A stretch of 64,000 bases of DNA from Anaspis maculata (GCA_949128115.1 OX421966.1:60881416-60945415); one strand, 5' to 3'. Shown: positions 37,701 through 45,981, numbered from the stretch's first letter. Translations and numbers: made by a program. Notes: generated by a model from the letters alone, not told the origin.

Positions 37701-39727
37701 GTTATCTGTCACGGGGCATGTCGGCTACGTCAGCCAGATTGGTAGTATGTCAATCTGTCAGTCGGTGTCGGGGTGTGGAAGTCACTGGTATCACAAAGAG
37801 TGCGTTCCACTAAACGATCGCAACGCCCACGCCCACGACCGCAGATTTTCCCGTTCCACTAGCTTGCAAACGCCCGCGGTCGTTGTGAGCGGAAACTCAA
37901 GTGGAACGGGCGTGCGGTCGTCGTGGTGTGTCGAGTCACTCGAGTCACGTCGAACAGTGTTAATTTCATTTTTTTTGAGTTCGCCATAAGGATACCGTAT
38001 GGGAATTATGGATGGGATACCGGCACAACTTTTTTGTTTGACGCATGGGTTTGACGTTTGTAGAGAAAATTGCAGCGACAGTGTTGCCGGTTTTACGCCG
38101 CTGATGCGTAGCCAAACTAGTGTTGCGCGAAATCGCAGTGCCCTGCCAATGGTCTCTATCTTTTAAATGAAGTTGCGTAAAATCATGTGGAAGGAGGCAA
38201 AATTAAAAAAAAAATCGTTATAGAACTGATTGAACTTTAAAGTCGTCACTTTAGGTCGCCATTGCCAAATCAAAAAAGTAAGTCGCAATTTCCAATATAA
38301 ATTGCTAGAGCTGGCAACATTGCCGCTAACGACCAGAAGACGACCGCAACGCCTCACCTTTTCAGCGCGATCGTTGTGGGCTTGGAGTGGTCGCGATGTA
38401 TGACGTCATTCGTGACGTAGCAACGACCGCAACACACGACCGCGGCTATAAGTGGAACGGGTAGACGGGCGTTGCGGTCGTTGCGATCGTTTAGTGGAAC
38501 GCACTCAAAGTTTTGACAAACTGGCACATATATTTGACATCATGTTTGACCTTATCCCGAATCAGCCGTTCGACACGTGCGTGTGACGTCATGAGGAAAT
38601 GGTCTATTGTTGAACAAGCTGTGTTCTAGCGACAGTTTGGTCATTGACAACTATGTTAGGATTGCTGGGACGGTTCCAAATGTCAAAAAATGACAAGTCA
38701 TTTGTAAAAGTTTCAGTTTTGACGAAAGTGCCAGTTATAATGCCCAAAAAAGTCGATTTCGTTGTCTAAAATTGAAAACAAATCCCTATATTGTCACTCT
38801 TGACTACGAGAACAGCTCCAAATCTCTGAAAGTGTCAAATTGACTACCTGAGCAGTTCCACAGGTCTCTCCCAGTGGGATCTGACTAATATGACAGCGTC
38901 ACTGTTCAAATATGTTAGTTTTTGTTAGTTCTTTCTAAAAGCGTCAGTTCCAATACCTTACGTTGCAAATCAATCGCAATTAAAAGCTAAAACTGACTAC
39001 TTGTCTGTTCGGAATGTCGCAAAGTGTCAGATCATTGTCTAGGCAGTTTTGACTGTGATGTTTCATTGTCAAAAAAAAGTTTTAGTGGCTTAAGTTTGAA
39101 ATCAATAGCCAAAAGTCTTGAGCTACATTGACAATGTCCAAATTGATGCGTGACATACTGATAGTGATAGTGTCACAATAAGGAATGACCCCTCCCACCG
39201 ACACAAGTCAAAGCAAGTAAAGCTGAGTGTGTGAGCGGAGAGAAAAAAACTTGACGAGCGTGACATGTTGGAGGTCGCCGACCTTTTGCCGCCCGTTTTT
39301 AGTCAAGTACCCACAGGCCCTGATACAGAATACTAAAGTTTTCCCTTTGTAGAACCTAACAAGGCTTTTTGAATAGTCAAGTAATCAAGGCTATTCTGTA
39401 TATCGTAACGTGCACGTTGACAACGATAAACAGAGAGCGAGGTATAGGCGGTTCATAGATACAGACAAAGATACATACACATGACAAGCAAGCGCTTTAC
39501 GAGTACAGAATTGGCATGAATGTACACAAGCACGCGGTTTGGTTTCATTATCCAATACTAAATTTGATTTTTCTGTTTTTCCAGCTGAACCCTTGCCGCT
39601 GATGGACCTATGCAGGCGCGTCATCCGGCAGCACTTGGGCAACAAGAACCACCTGGAGGAGAAAGTGATGAGTTTGCAGCTGCCACAAGCCTTACAGACT
39701 TACCTCCTGTACAGAGACCGCAGATAA
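763..39727 (+). CDS. gus: gustavus-type SPRY domain/SOCS box protein, five coding exons
   Basis: Substrate receptor of a Cullin-5/Elongin B-C ubiquitin ligase; the Drosophila orthologue binds the N-terminal tail of Vasa and acts in germ plasm (family knowledge). Exons 763-782, 15533-15794, 28093-28438, 32126-32386 and 39585-39727 all have GT/AG borders and join in phase: 20+262+346+261+143 = 1032 nt, 343 aa plus stop. Visible blocks are MGQKVSGVK at residue 66, [38 protein letters not shown] and [17 protein letters not shown] (SPRY), [15 protein letters not shown], and a C-terminal SOCS box with the BC-box [12 protein letters not shown] near residues 301-312. From MGQ the protein is 278 aa, the usual length for SPSB1/gus. 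The preceding 65 residues (basic, poly-Gly) are unusual; translation could start at the MGQ methionine (15708) with the rest untranslated. Introns of 14.8, 12.3, 3.7 and 7.2 kb are full of repeats. Confidence 0.93.
2573..3051. mobile_element. foldback element with CAGGGTGTTTCAGCG ends, TA-flanked
   Basis: The ends are inverted copies of each other: CAGGGTGTTTCAGCGATGAT at the left, and the same motif reverse-complemented at the right. Similarity continues inward for about 150 bp per arm with scattered mismatches. TA lies directly outside each end, as in Tc1/mariner insertions. There is no transposase frame. It is one of several CAGGGTG-ended elements in the window. Confidence 0.75.
7673..7704. 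repeat. (CA)n microsatellite
   Basis: A pure CA dinucleotide run of about 30 bases in gus intron 1. Confidence 0.9.
8069..8550. repeat. 51-bp tandem array built on a GGTGC-TTC-GCACC hairpin
   Basis: The 13-base hairpin motif GGTGCTTCGCACC starts at 8120, 8171, 8222, 8272, 8323, 8374, 8425 and 8476, with degenerate copies near 8069 and 8533. Spacing is 51 bp except for one 50-bp step. Two unit types alternate (CGTCATCTTTTATGA versus CGCCATCGTTCACGA), so the higher-order unit is 102 bp. Because 51 is a multiple of three, frames stay open on both strands. Related single hairpins occur at 17487, 17806 and 20329. Confidence 0.92.
8860..9266. mobile_element. CAGGGTGTCTC-ended inverted-repeat element
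   Basis: A 407-bp element with perfect terminal inverted repeats of about 29 bp (CAGGGTGTCTCAAAACTCGC at each end) and TA directly outside both ends. The interior has no recognised frame. It belongs with the other TA-flanked CAGGGTG elements here. Confidence 0.8.
9658..9958. repeat. near-perfect palindrome, ~140-bp arms, hammerhead-like cores
   Basis: Arms 9658-9798 and 9819-9958 are inverted copies with only a few differences, separated by a 20-base spacer. Each arm, read outward, contains CTGATGA, a GAGG/CCTC stem with a five-base loop, then GAAAC and a GTC about four bases on (right arm 9865-9897). This resembles the hammerhead ribozyme core found in the terminal repeats of Penelope-like retroelements. 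An extra T between CTGATGA and the stem is non-canonical. Arms also hold AATAAA-like sequence. Confidence 0.8.
10318..10440. repeat. 10-bp minisatellite (CTGAACTGGA)n
   Basis: About twelve imperfect copies of a CTGAACTGGA-type decamer (itself near two pentamers). A (TATC)n run lies just upstream at 10255-10280. Confidence 0.85.
14062..15490. repeat. GC-rich retroelement-like remnant interrupted by a foldback element
   Basis: The flanks of the element at 14398-15028 are GC-rich and unlike neighbouring intron DNA. CCTGTTCCAAGTAG occurs at 14233 and again at 15381, and the downstream part ends in ACGAATGATGATGATGATGG near 15461-15485, like the simple-repeat tails of some non-LTR retrotransposons. 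No coding domain is visible. The class assignment is a guess. Confidence 0.35.
14398..15028. mobile_element. 631-bp foldback element, GCCGGATAGCGACA ends
   Basis: Arms of about 150 bp (left 14398-14545, right 14885-15028) are inverted copies, including GGCAAACAA and ACTTCTGTCACTCATGCGTC. The interior has no transposase frame. A TA one base outside each end would fit a mariner-like target duplication but is not certain. Confidence 0.75.
15533..15794 (+). CDS. gus: gus exon 2 (poly-Gly extension and MGQKVSG start)
   Basis: The acceptor TTTTTTTGTTGCAG ends at 15532 and the donor GTAACT begins at 15795 (phase 0). The exon encodes 87 codons: a Ser/Asn-rich start, a run of twelve glycines from GGC/GGA repeats, a basic patch (KAGRRRARG), then [16 protein letters not shown] and IPRELAQ. 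The last block is the conserved N-terminus of gus/SPSB proteins. The exon is markedly more GC-rich than its surroundings. The Met at 15708 is the conservative start choice. Confidence 0.9.
17470..17830. repeat. dispersed copies of the GGTGCTTCGCACC hairpin motif
   Basis: CCCTCGGCGCTTCGCACCTT near 17482 and an inverted relative, AAGGTGCGAAGCACTGAGAG, near 17805 bracket about 330 bp. Another, CCCTCGGTGCTTCGCACCTC, is at 20322. They share the core of the 8.1-8.5 kb array. Confidence 0.6.
20420..20490. repeat. partial copy of the MITE family seen at 51525-52153
   Basis: TTATTAGAGCAAGATATG, then AAGTGATGTGTTAG and GGCACGATGCTAACT, match the left end of the element in the PIG-Q intron. Only one end is present. 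Confidence 0.55.
20500..21106. repeat. degenerate tandem repeat, AAAATGTCAAAATNATTCCA-type, left part
   Basis: Roughly 20-24-bp units of the form AAAATGTCAAAATAATTCCA follow each other with many substitutions and length changes. The array stops at the insertion at 21107 and resumes at 22255. Confidence 0.75.
21107..22254. mobile_element. 1148-bp foldback element, CCGTCCGTTTTTT ends, TA-flanked
   Basis: The left end CCGTCCGTTTTTTTTCTAGG and the inverted right end (CCGTTCGTTTTTTATTTTAG) are followed by matching AGGCCCCAGC and GGTTTCACACCCAA blocks. Further inverted similarity extends about 400 bp per arm. TA flanks both ends. It splits the tandem array around it and is itself split by a smaller element at 21628-21870. 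Confidence 0.8.
21628..21870. mobile_element. 243-bp inverted-repeat element nested in 21107-22254
   Basis: Near-perfect inverted arms of about 85 bp start GGCCCGTATTCATATCCCAC and contain AAAAGCGCTTTTAG and TGCGCATTTAGGGGCATTTC. No frame is present. The higher arm identity than in the surrounding element suggests a later insertion. Confidence 0.82.
22255..24520. repeat. ~2.2 kb degenerate tandem repeats, GTCGAAATTTTCGTGTTCAA-type
   Basis: The first 300 bases continue the AAAATGTCAAA array. From about 22550 the unit shifts to one of about 20-28 bp built on AAGTCGAAATTTTCGTGTTC and AAGTCGAAGTTTTTCGTGTT, repeated dozens of times with heavy divergence to about 24520. No coding potential is evident. 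Confidence 0.8.
24536..24796. mobile_element. short hAT-like element with GAAGCCGG sub-repeats
   Basis: AGTGCTGG at the left and CCAGCACT at the right form short inverted ends (TAGTGCTGG/CCAGCACTA with the adjacent bases), a form common in hAT elements. The interior is an imperfect run of GAAGCCGGTTTTC/ACCGGTTTCGGAG blocks. No 8-bp duplication was found, so the class is uncertain. Confidence 0.4.
25900..26345. repeat. three imperfect ~118-bp repeats plus terminal hairpin
   Basis: AAATTTCAATATGCCGGCC, AGATTTCAATATGGCGGCC and AAATTCAAATTGGCGGATC recur about 115-120 bp apart (about 25908, 26028 and 26143), each with a following AGCGGCA-like word. The stretch ends with CTTTTTCCCATTTTTTGGG, a hairpin at about 26312-26336. 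Probably part of a dispersed repeat of unknown class. Confidence 0.5.
26429..26873. mobile_element. inverted-repeat element, ATGGGGAACTATAG ends
   Basis: The arm 26430-26517 and the inverted arm 26782-26873 share ATGGGGAACTATAG, GTGTTCCATGCACCC and GTACATAACCTC. The middle contains an AAGAGCTGGTGCAAAGGTGC stretch but no recognised gene. Confidence 0.7.
28093..28438 (+). CDS. gus: gus exon 3 (N-terminal part of SPRY domain)
   Basis: The acceptor TTTTGTTGTTGAAG ends at 28092 and the donor GTATTT begins at 28439 (phase 1). It encodes [17 protein letters not shown], the [19 protein letters not shown] block, the [20 protein letters not shown] block, and [20 protein letters not shown]. These match the start of the SPRY fold of SPSB family proteins almost residue for residue. 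No frame break is seen. Confidence 0.95.
29115..30445. repeat. outer inverted repeat of a nested foldback stack
   Basis: The left arm (about 29115-29270) and inverted right arm (about 30285-30445) share TCTGTCCAC, TGTGGTATAT, GCTTACAGGGTG and CCGCTTTTCATCCTGATTAT. The arms enclose about 1 kb that includes a second inverted-repeat unit at 29428-30183. CAGGGTG termini occur at 29031, 29176, 30338 and 30374 within or beside it. Confidence 0.75.
29428..30183. mobile_element. inner foldback element, CAGGGTGATCACGCGAGACG left end
   Basis: Arms of about 245 bp (29428-29670 and 29939-30183) match as inverted copies: GATCACGCGAGACGG, CTTCAAGACAATT, ATTCCGTCCCATATACAGGG, and the ATTTCATCACCACAATCGAT block. 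TA precedes the left end, and GTAC occurs at both ends. No transposase is present. Confidence 0.78.
30470..30907. mobile_element. possible CAGGGTGTCC element
   Basis: TA-CAGGGTGTCCAGAAAATGG begins at 30468, and an inverted ACACCCTG-TA lies at 30903-30912. The ends match only over CAGGGTGT. The interior has no recognised frame. Confidence 0.4.
31555..31591. repeat. interstitial (TCAGG)n/TTAGG-like telomeric track
   Basis: Seven pentamers read CTGAC CTGAC CTGAC CTGAC CTAAC CTGAC CTGAC on the + strand. The complement is TCAGG with one TTAGG. TCAGG is the telomere repeat known from tenebrionid beetles and TTAGG the general insect repeat. Confidence 0.6.
32126..32386 (+). CDS. gus: gus exon 4 (C-terminal part of SPRY domain)
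   Basis: The acceptor GTCGTTTCAG ends at 32125 and the donor GTAAGT begins at 32387 (phase 1). It continues [57 protein letters not shown] and [13 protein letters not shown]. The first Gly and the last Pro codons are split across introns, and both restore conserved residues. Confidence 0.95.
32533..32605. repeat. partial copy of the MITE family seen at 51525-52153
   Basis: TCTAGTTAGCATCGTACCAT, then GCCAACACAACACATTTC and AGCTTGCTCTAATAAAGAA, match the right end of the PIG-Q intron element. Confidence 0.6.
35116..35269. mobile_element. 154-bp MITE, CGATCGCGCGCAAAATAAAC ends
   Basis: Inverted ends of about 55 bp match with very few differences (both contain ACGGAGACAGTGTTTCGCGC and GGAGTGTAC), and TA flanks each end. 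The interior is about 45 bp. Confidence 0.85.
35369..35692. mobile_element. 324-bp MITE, GGGTGATTGCATG ends
   Basis: GGGTGATTGCATG at the left and its exact reverse complement at the right, with TA directly outside each end. The interior has no frame. Confidence 0.7.
36399..36546. mobile_element. 148-bp MITE, ACCTCGGGTTC ends
   Basis: ACCTCGGGTTCGACCAAA at the left and the inverted ACCTCGGGTTCCACCAAA at the right differ at one position. Confidence 0.7.
37798..38506. mobile_element. 709-bp MITE, GAGTGCGTTCCACTAAACGA ends
   Basis: Inverted ends match perfectly over about 30 bp, and AAA lies outside both ends. Further inside are several GCAACGACCGC / GCGGTCGTTGC blocks in both orientations. 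No transposase frame is present. Confidence 0.8.
39585..39727 (+). CDS. gus: gus exon 5 (SOCS box, stop)
   Basis: The acceptor TTTTTCCAG ends at 39584. The exon begins by completing a Pro codon, then encodes [37 protein letters not shown] and YRDRR, and stops at TAA 39725-39727. [10 protein letters not shown] is the Elongin B/C-binding BC-box. The following LQLP is where the Cullin-5 box sits in SPSB proteins. Confidence 0.95.
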
Positions 39728-41465
39728 TGCCAGGGATCGTTAAACAACAACAACAATGACATTTAATAGTGTGTGCGTGGTGTGCATCGGGAATGTGATG
39801 ATGAAAAACTGTTCACAGAGATTCGGAGACATTCATGATGAAAATATGTTACACCACACGTCACAAATCCACAAATCCCCTATTTCCATCTTTCAGATAA
39901 CAACTGCCTTCCTCTTCCTTTTATAACCACTACCAAAGTCTTACCATTTCATACTCAGCAACAACTCACCTACCTACCTTTCTCCCTTCTCCAAATAATC
40001 TTTTTCCTCCCCGAAACATAGGTAAAACTGAAAAACCAAATATTTGATGAGAAGACGCGACGAAAAAGAGACATTTTATTCTTTCTTTTTTTTTGAAATG
40101 ATTATTATTGCTATTCTTACGATTATGACTTATGATTAGAAAGAAAAAATTATCGAAGTCTTCTTGTATGATAACGTCGGTGATGAACCTCCTCGTTTTG
40201 TCTGTGCTGTGATCTCTACGTTGTTTAGCGCGCGTTGATCTCGGGACAAGCCAAGCTTGCGTTGGTCGTTGTAGGAAAAAAACAATATTAATGCCATAAA
40301 TGAAAAAAAAAAAGATGTGTACATAGTTGTCTTCTTCAGTCTTCTATACTATTATAATATATTATCTCGGCACGGCTTCCTAATCTAGCTTTACAAGATG
40401 TAACAGAGAGGATAGTTTTATTTTTTTTATTTTTTTTTCATCTATCCCGTCCTTGTAGCCTCAAATTGTGTTGCTCTAAAGGCGGCCGCTAATTCTCCCA
40501 ATTTGTACAAGATGGTCAGTTTCCTCCCTGATGTAAAGTAAAAAAAAAACGAGGGGTGTATGACTGCGGCATTGCGATGCTCTGCTTAGCCCTCTAACCT
40601 TTGAAGGTCTTGTAAATTGCTATTCTTATTGTATAAAAAAAGTGAATTACTACACCAAGATAATTACTATAATAATGATAATATTTGATGAATACTGTAT
40701 AAGAATTTTTAGACTTATTTTTGTAAATATTTTAGTTAGTAATTGTTTAAAACATTTTAATAACTTTTTTCAACAAAAAAAAATTGTCTTCATACTGAGA
40801 TTATTTTTTATCACTTTTTTTTTTCGTTTTCGTAAACTTTAATAATTATAGATTGAAAACCTCGTGAGGTTTTAGTATGTCTGAGTGTATGTACTTGTGC
40901 TATTGTATATTAGTTGATAGAAATTCGTTTCTTAAGAGAAATTTTTCAAATACAAAATGATAAGTACTGCAGAAAAAAGATATAAAGTGTTCATTATAAT
41001 AGCGCTTGATAAATTATTTTTATTATTATTAATGTTTTATTTGTAACAAGATTCTTTTGTATGCGGATGATTCTCGATCGGTTTGTTCTTTCGTTTCGAA
41101 TATTTTCTATTGAGACGACCATTCACACAGAAAAGCAAAAGATGTATGAACAATTGCAATTTGATTGATGATGATAAATAATGATGATGAAAATACAAGC
41201 GAAAAGCCGCAACCTTTGTGCATTTTTCATTTTGAATGTATCTAATCGGTGTGTGGTGAAGAGACTTGGCGAGTTTTTCGGTCGCGGTCTTTCATCGCGT
41301 CTCGTAGATTTATTGAAAAATGCAATGCGTAGCGCGGCCTGGACGAATTGATATTTGTAGTACATATGTTTTAACTTGTATTTTAAGTTTGCTGTGAAAG
41401 TCCAGGCCTATGTTTTTAAGTTATCATTGATGTAATGAAAATAAATAAATCAAAAAATCTTAAAC
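39728..41465 (+). other. gus: gus 3' UTR
   Basis: An A/T-rich stretch of about 1.7 kb follows the stop, with no competing frame. AATAAATAAAT at 41440-41450 is the best polyadenylation signal before repetitive DNA resumes. Several A-rich runs upstream could allow shorter ends. Confidence 0.55.
41440..41445 (+). terminator. candidate polyadenylation signal of gus
   Basis: AATAAA (overlapping a second copy at 41444) at the end of a long AT-rich untranslated stretch. The actual cleavage site is not shown by the sequence. Confidence 0.45.
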
Positions 41466-41799
41466 GAAATTGTTTGTCTGTCACGACCCTTTACTTGCGG
41501 CATGACGGCCGGCGCGTGCTCCACCGAGCTAACTAGCACCTCTAGCAGAGAATAAGACTCTTGCGTTCTTGCTGGTGGTTTGAGTCCAGGAAAGTGAAAT
41601 AGACCAACAAGCCAGAATTTAGAAACTCCATAAATCCTGATTCTTTCGGATTTTTTCGAGAATTTCGGATTTTTTCGATAACCTCCGCATAATATTCAAT
41701 ATTGGGTACTTACCTATTCTTTAGTCGGAAAATATAAGAGCTCGCATCTCGCATGGGAAATACAAGAAAAGCAAAGTGATGCAGTATGCAGTTCGTGCC

Positions 41800-41992
41800 C
41801 CCTGCGGGTGCGAGTTCAAGAGACACCAGGAACGTGGGTCAATTCCATTGGTCGACTGACGTCACCAGTGGCAGCTATATAAAGTCAAAAGGAAGCCAAT
41901 GCTTCGAGGTCAATCATTTATTGTTCATATTTGCCGCCGTCGGCTATGGCTGACTCGGAGAATAAAAAATATTGAAGTTTAAGAAGAATACA
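41800..41992 (+). repeat. possible Ty3/Gypsy LTR remnant
   Basis: TATATAAA at 41876-41883 and AATAAAAAAT near 41962 are arranged as in an LTR promoter and poly(A) signal, just ahead of a Gypsy-type pol fragment on the same strand. Neither LTR end nor a partner LTR was found. Confidence 0.3.
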
Positions 41993-42049
41993 ACCGCAGG
42001 TGGCATTTCTTTCGATCAATCACAGGCATTTGAAGCTGTCGAGATCTCT

Positions 42050-42391
42050 TGAGTCTGAAACTAGCGGCTAGGAAGTGCAACTTCGACTTGTTCAAAATCA
42101 AGACAGAACACACGAAAGACGAAAGAGAGATAACCAAACTCTTGATGGAATACAAGGATATTTTTCATTTTCCAGATCAAGAATCAACTTTCACAAATTC
42201 CACCAAGCATTCGGTAAAACTAAAAAGACGATGAACCCGTATAAACGAAGAGTTACCGCTACCCTTACGTGGAAAAGGAGAAAGTCAATAAACAAATTTC
42301 GGTCATGCTTGACCAAGGAATTATTGAAAACTCAAATTCTCCCTTCAACGCACCAATTTGGGTCGTTCACAAAAAATTGGATGGAGCATGT
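42050..42391 (+). pseudogene. Ty3/Gypsy retrotransposon pol fragment, start of reverse transcriptase
   Basis: Across shifted frames one reads KTEHTKDEREITKLLMEYKD (linker before RT), a basic proline-poor stretch, then motifs of the RT N-terminus: MLDQGIIENSNSPFNAPIWV and VHKKLDG. These are characteristic of Gypsy-class elements of the 17.6/297 type. Several frameshifts prevent one continuous frame. The fragment stops at 42391, where unrelated DNA begins, and its continuation is found from about 48068. A decayed copy, not functional. Confidence 0.75.
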
Positions 42392-43454
42392 TGGTCGTTT
42401 TCTGCTTCTGTTTGTTTTTGAATACTTTGACCGATTGGGCCAGTCCAGTACTGCCCTGCCGTTTATTTTCTAGTAGTTAGGGGAATTTCGTTATCTTGCA
42501 GTGGCCGTTCCGGCAAACGAGTACCTCGTGCATTTCTCCAATTGGCTATTGATAAGAACTAGCCCAACGCGCCGGCAGGGAGAATCTGATGAAACAAAGC
42601 GTCGTAGTTACTTCTTTCTCTTTTCGATTTGAAGCTAGCATCGGAGCTGTCGTCTGGTGTGTGCTGTACATCCACGTTTTTGCCTTTTTAGTGGTCTTCG
42701 AAATGGCGAAACTTGACGATCGCGACCGTCAGGAAGCCGTCACCGTGTGTACAGCTTTGCGTTTTGGTCAAGTAAGCGGCGAACTTTCACCTATTGTGTT
42801 GCTTCATTTCCTCTCTATTACTTGTGTTACATTAAAATGCGTAAACGGTAATCATTTTTCACGTTGATATTTGGCTGAACACTACTCGAGTACCGTTCTA
42901 GAAAAAGACGGAAGAAAAATAGATTGACAGTTTTCAGGGGACAATAAAAAGTAAAATTTGAGATTCAGTCTGCTCGCAATTGAATTGTTGCGATCTTTGA
43001 CCATTCACAAAGTGTATATGCGCTTTGTTTAAGTCAACATCATTCTGTATCTTCTGAAATCCGTACACAAATTCTGTAGTTTTGCCACCGACAGTCTCGT
43101 GGTACCTTATTGTTGGTGATTTTGAAATTAACGTAGATGTTATAGGGCGAAAGGTCCTAGTCTGACTTGTAATTAATAATTATTTATTTCGAAAGGAAAA
43201 TCTCTGAAGTAAATTCACAAGGTTTCATGTGTTAAGTTATGATTGTTTTTATAACATTGTTAACGTGTGAAAAAGGAAGCCGATAACACTCTCCGGGGTG
43301 GCTTATCAGTTTAGGTACCTACCGTGCCGTTTTAGTTTCACCTTGACTTGAATTGTTAACTGGTGTTGTTAAAAACCGGACGACAGGTACCTACGCTTTG
43401 GAACAGATAACGTTCACTTCAATTCCGGCTTAATTCTTTTCCGAATGTAACATA

Positions 43455-45981
43455 GGCTACGTTTACACCGAGGCTTTGGTCCGCGACCTAAGCACTAAAT
43501 TCGACCCAAATAAATTTAGTCCACGTGGTGTAAACGATCGTAGATAAGGACCAAATTAGGACCAAGTAGCTTGGGTCAGGTCTCCGGTTAGCCGTGGACT
43601 GCAGTAAATTCAGTTTTCATATTTATTTACACTTCTGAGCAAAAGTTAAGGGCCACTTTTTCAAATGTGAATAACTCACAAACGCTTTTTTTGATTTTGA
43701 CAAATTTTCGCACAGAGGTGGTCTTATGTGTTGTGAAGACAAGTGTGAAGTGGCGCACTCACCAATCCATAGGTTTGTGGTAGAGAGGTCTCCGACTGTT
43801 GCTTTGCAGAAATGCGTAATTTTTAGTGAAATCAAAGCATTGGATTTTGGACAAAATGGAGGTTCATCCAATAAAAAACGTCTAGTTTGCTTTGTTACAA
43901 TGTTCTCAAGCAAGTACCATGCTAAGTTTGTCCATTGACATCTTTCATCTTCAAATTTTGACCATCAATCTCTTCTTATGGCTTAAACAATGTGTGAGGC
44001 ACTACTTTGCGTGATTTTGGTTACATACAGTTCAGTCGTGTATTTCTTGTGATTTTGCGTCAACGTTTTGTGATTTTGGCCACTCTTGAGCCTCAAAAAC
44101 AATAAATCCTCTATGCAGATTGTTACTAAAGAGCAAAAACAAGAGAAAAAAGCTCACAAAAATGTCAAAATCTTGAGCATTGACAAGAAATAAGTCATAA
44201 TTTTCATCACATGCCGATAAAACACCTCTACAGTGACCAAAGAAGAAATGGTGAATTTCTTCAATTCTTTTGGGGAAAAGACATTTACGGGGTGTCGCCA
44301 AGAGGCCAAGCGCAAAAACGATGAGTGACAACCTTGATTGATCATTTGCCATCAATATTCAAGAGTTTAAATCACTTTAACGCCATCAGGCCCTTTCGAA
44401 TGCGAAGATGTTGAAAAATTAACTTCAAGTTTGTTGCTCTGCACTGAGTGAACCCATGGACGGATATGAATGATGGCCATACTCAGAGATGTGTATAAGC
44501 CTTGTGTTTGAATGTAGAAACCACCAAGAGCATCTGGGGACGCAAAAATTTAAAATCGATGTTTGTTTGAACCTCTGCAGTGTGAAAAACAGCTCAAATC
44601 AAATGACGTTCTCAATCGGAACTGTCGTCTTTTGTAATTGTACAGGGACTGATCAAAAAGATTCCTGCTGACACCATGATAGAGCCACCTCCATTCGGAA
44701 TCCTGAGTGGAATGCAATCTGCATGAAACCAATGTCCACGACGACGAAGACATCATACACGACCGCGCTAGTCGTTTCCTGTCAGGGAGATACGTGTTTT
44801 ACGTTCGTCGTTTTTGACCAGGCCCTGTACAATTACGAAAGACGAACAATCCCGATTGAGAACTTATTCGATTTTGGCTGTTTTTCACACTGCAGAGGTT
44901 CAAACAAACACCGATTTTCAAATGTTCGCGTCGTCAGATGCTCTTGGTGGTTTCTACTCTTGAACACAAGGCTTATGCATATCTCTGAGTATGGCCATCA
45001 TCCATTTCCGTCCTTGGGTTCACTCAGTGCAGCGCAACAAACTTGAAGTTGATTTTTCAACTTCTTCGCATTAGAGAGAGCCTGATGGCGTTGGAGGGAT
45101 TCAAACTCTCGAATATCGATGACAAATGATCAATCAAGACTGTCACTCATCGCTTGTGCGCTTGGTCTCTTGGCGACACCCCGTAAATGTCTTTTCCCCA
45201 AAAGAACTGAAGAAATTCACCATTTCTTCTTTGGTCACTGTAGAGGTGTTTCATCGGCATGTGATGAAAATTATGACTTATTTCTTGTCAATGCTCAAGA
45301 TTTTGACATTTTTGTGAGCTTCCTTCTCTTGTTTTTGTTCTTTAGTAACAGTCTGCACAAAGGATTTATTGTTTTTGAGGCTCAAGAGTGGCCAAAATCA
45401 CAAAACATTGACGCAAAATCACAAGAAATACACGACTGAACTGTATGCAACCAAAATCACGCAAAGTAGTGCCTCACACATTGTTTAAGCCATAAGAAGA
45501 TATTGATGGTCAAAATTTGAAGATGAAAGATGTCAATGAACAAACTTAGCATGGTACTTGCTTAAGAACATTGTGTAACAAAGCAAACTAGACGTTTTTT
45601 ATTGGATGAACCTCCATTTTGTCCAAAATCCAATGCTTTGATTTGACTAAAAATTATGCATTTCTGCAAAGCAACAGTCGAAGACCTCTCTACAACAAAC
45701 CTATGGATTGGTGAGTGCGCCACTTCACACTTGTCTTTACAACACATAAGACCACCTCTGTGCGAAAATTCGTCAAAATCAAAAAAAGCGTTTGTGAGTT
45801 ATTCACATTTGAAAAAGTGGCCCTTAACTTTTGCTCAGAAGTGTAGTTCAGGTTCATATTTTAAAATAGGTCGGCCGCGTAAGTCTGCCGGTGAAAACGC
45901 TGGAAGAGAAGATTTACTTAGGTGGAATTTGGGTCAGTGCTTGGGTCAGTCCAGTTTTAGTCCACCGGTGTAAACGTAGCC
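43455..45981. mobile_element. MITE, GGCTACGTTTACACCG ends, carrying an internal insertion
   Basis: GGCTACGTTTACACCG at the left and its inverted copy at the right, with ATA directly outside each end. Blocks such as GGACTAAA/TTTAGTCC and GGGTCAG recur in both halves. The element would be about 310 bp without the 2.2-kb foldback inserted in it. Confidence 0.75.
43630..45843. mobile_element. 2214-bp TA-flanked foldback element, arms of about 1.1 kb
   Basis: The ends CACTTCTGAGCAAAAGTTAA and its inverted copy are flanked by TA. Inverted similarity runs nearly to the centre at about 44735, so the whole unit could fold into one hairpin. Matching open frames of about 107 codons occur in both arms (44032-44355 on - and 45119-45439 on +), but they show no transposase motif. 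The ends and TA duplication suggest a Tc1/mariner-mobilised non-autonomous element. Confidence 0.85.

Larger units (their letters stand above)
33750..39190. repeat. TGTCA/TGACA-rich degenerate repeat region
   Basis: ACTGTCATTT, TTTGACAGT and related words recur dozens of times in both orientations. Locally they form about 20-24-bp tandem units such as AACTGTCATTTGTAGACATT (34870-35080). Elsewhere spacing is loose and divergence high. Confidence 0.65.
32387..39584 (+). other. gus: gus intron 4
   Basis: A 7.2-kb intron. It opens with a pyrimidine-rich CTT tract (32387-32520), followed by a fragment of a MITE family at 32533-32600. From about 33750 to 39190 it is dense in TGTCA/TGACA words, with four small inverted-repeat elements listed separately. 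No open frame with a recognised domain is present. Confidence 0.6.

Noticed and set aside
41490..41590. tRNA-like A box (TAGCTCGGTGGAGC) on the - strand
   Set aside because: B box is too degenerate and no acceptor stem or cloverleaf can be drawn; at most a SINE or tRNA relic.
44032..45439. Mirrored ~107-codon frames as a host gene
   Set aside because: They lie wholly in the arms of the foldback element and show no recognised motif; kept only as a finding.
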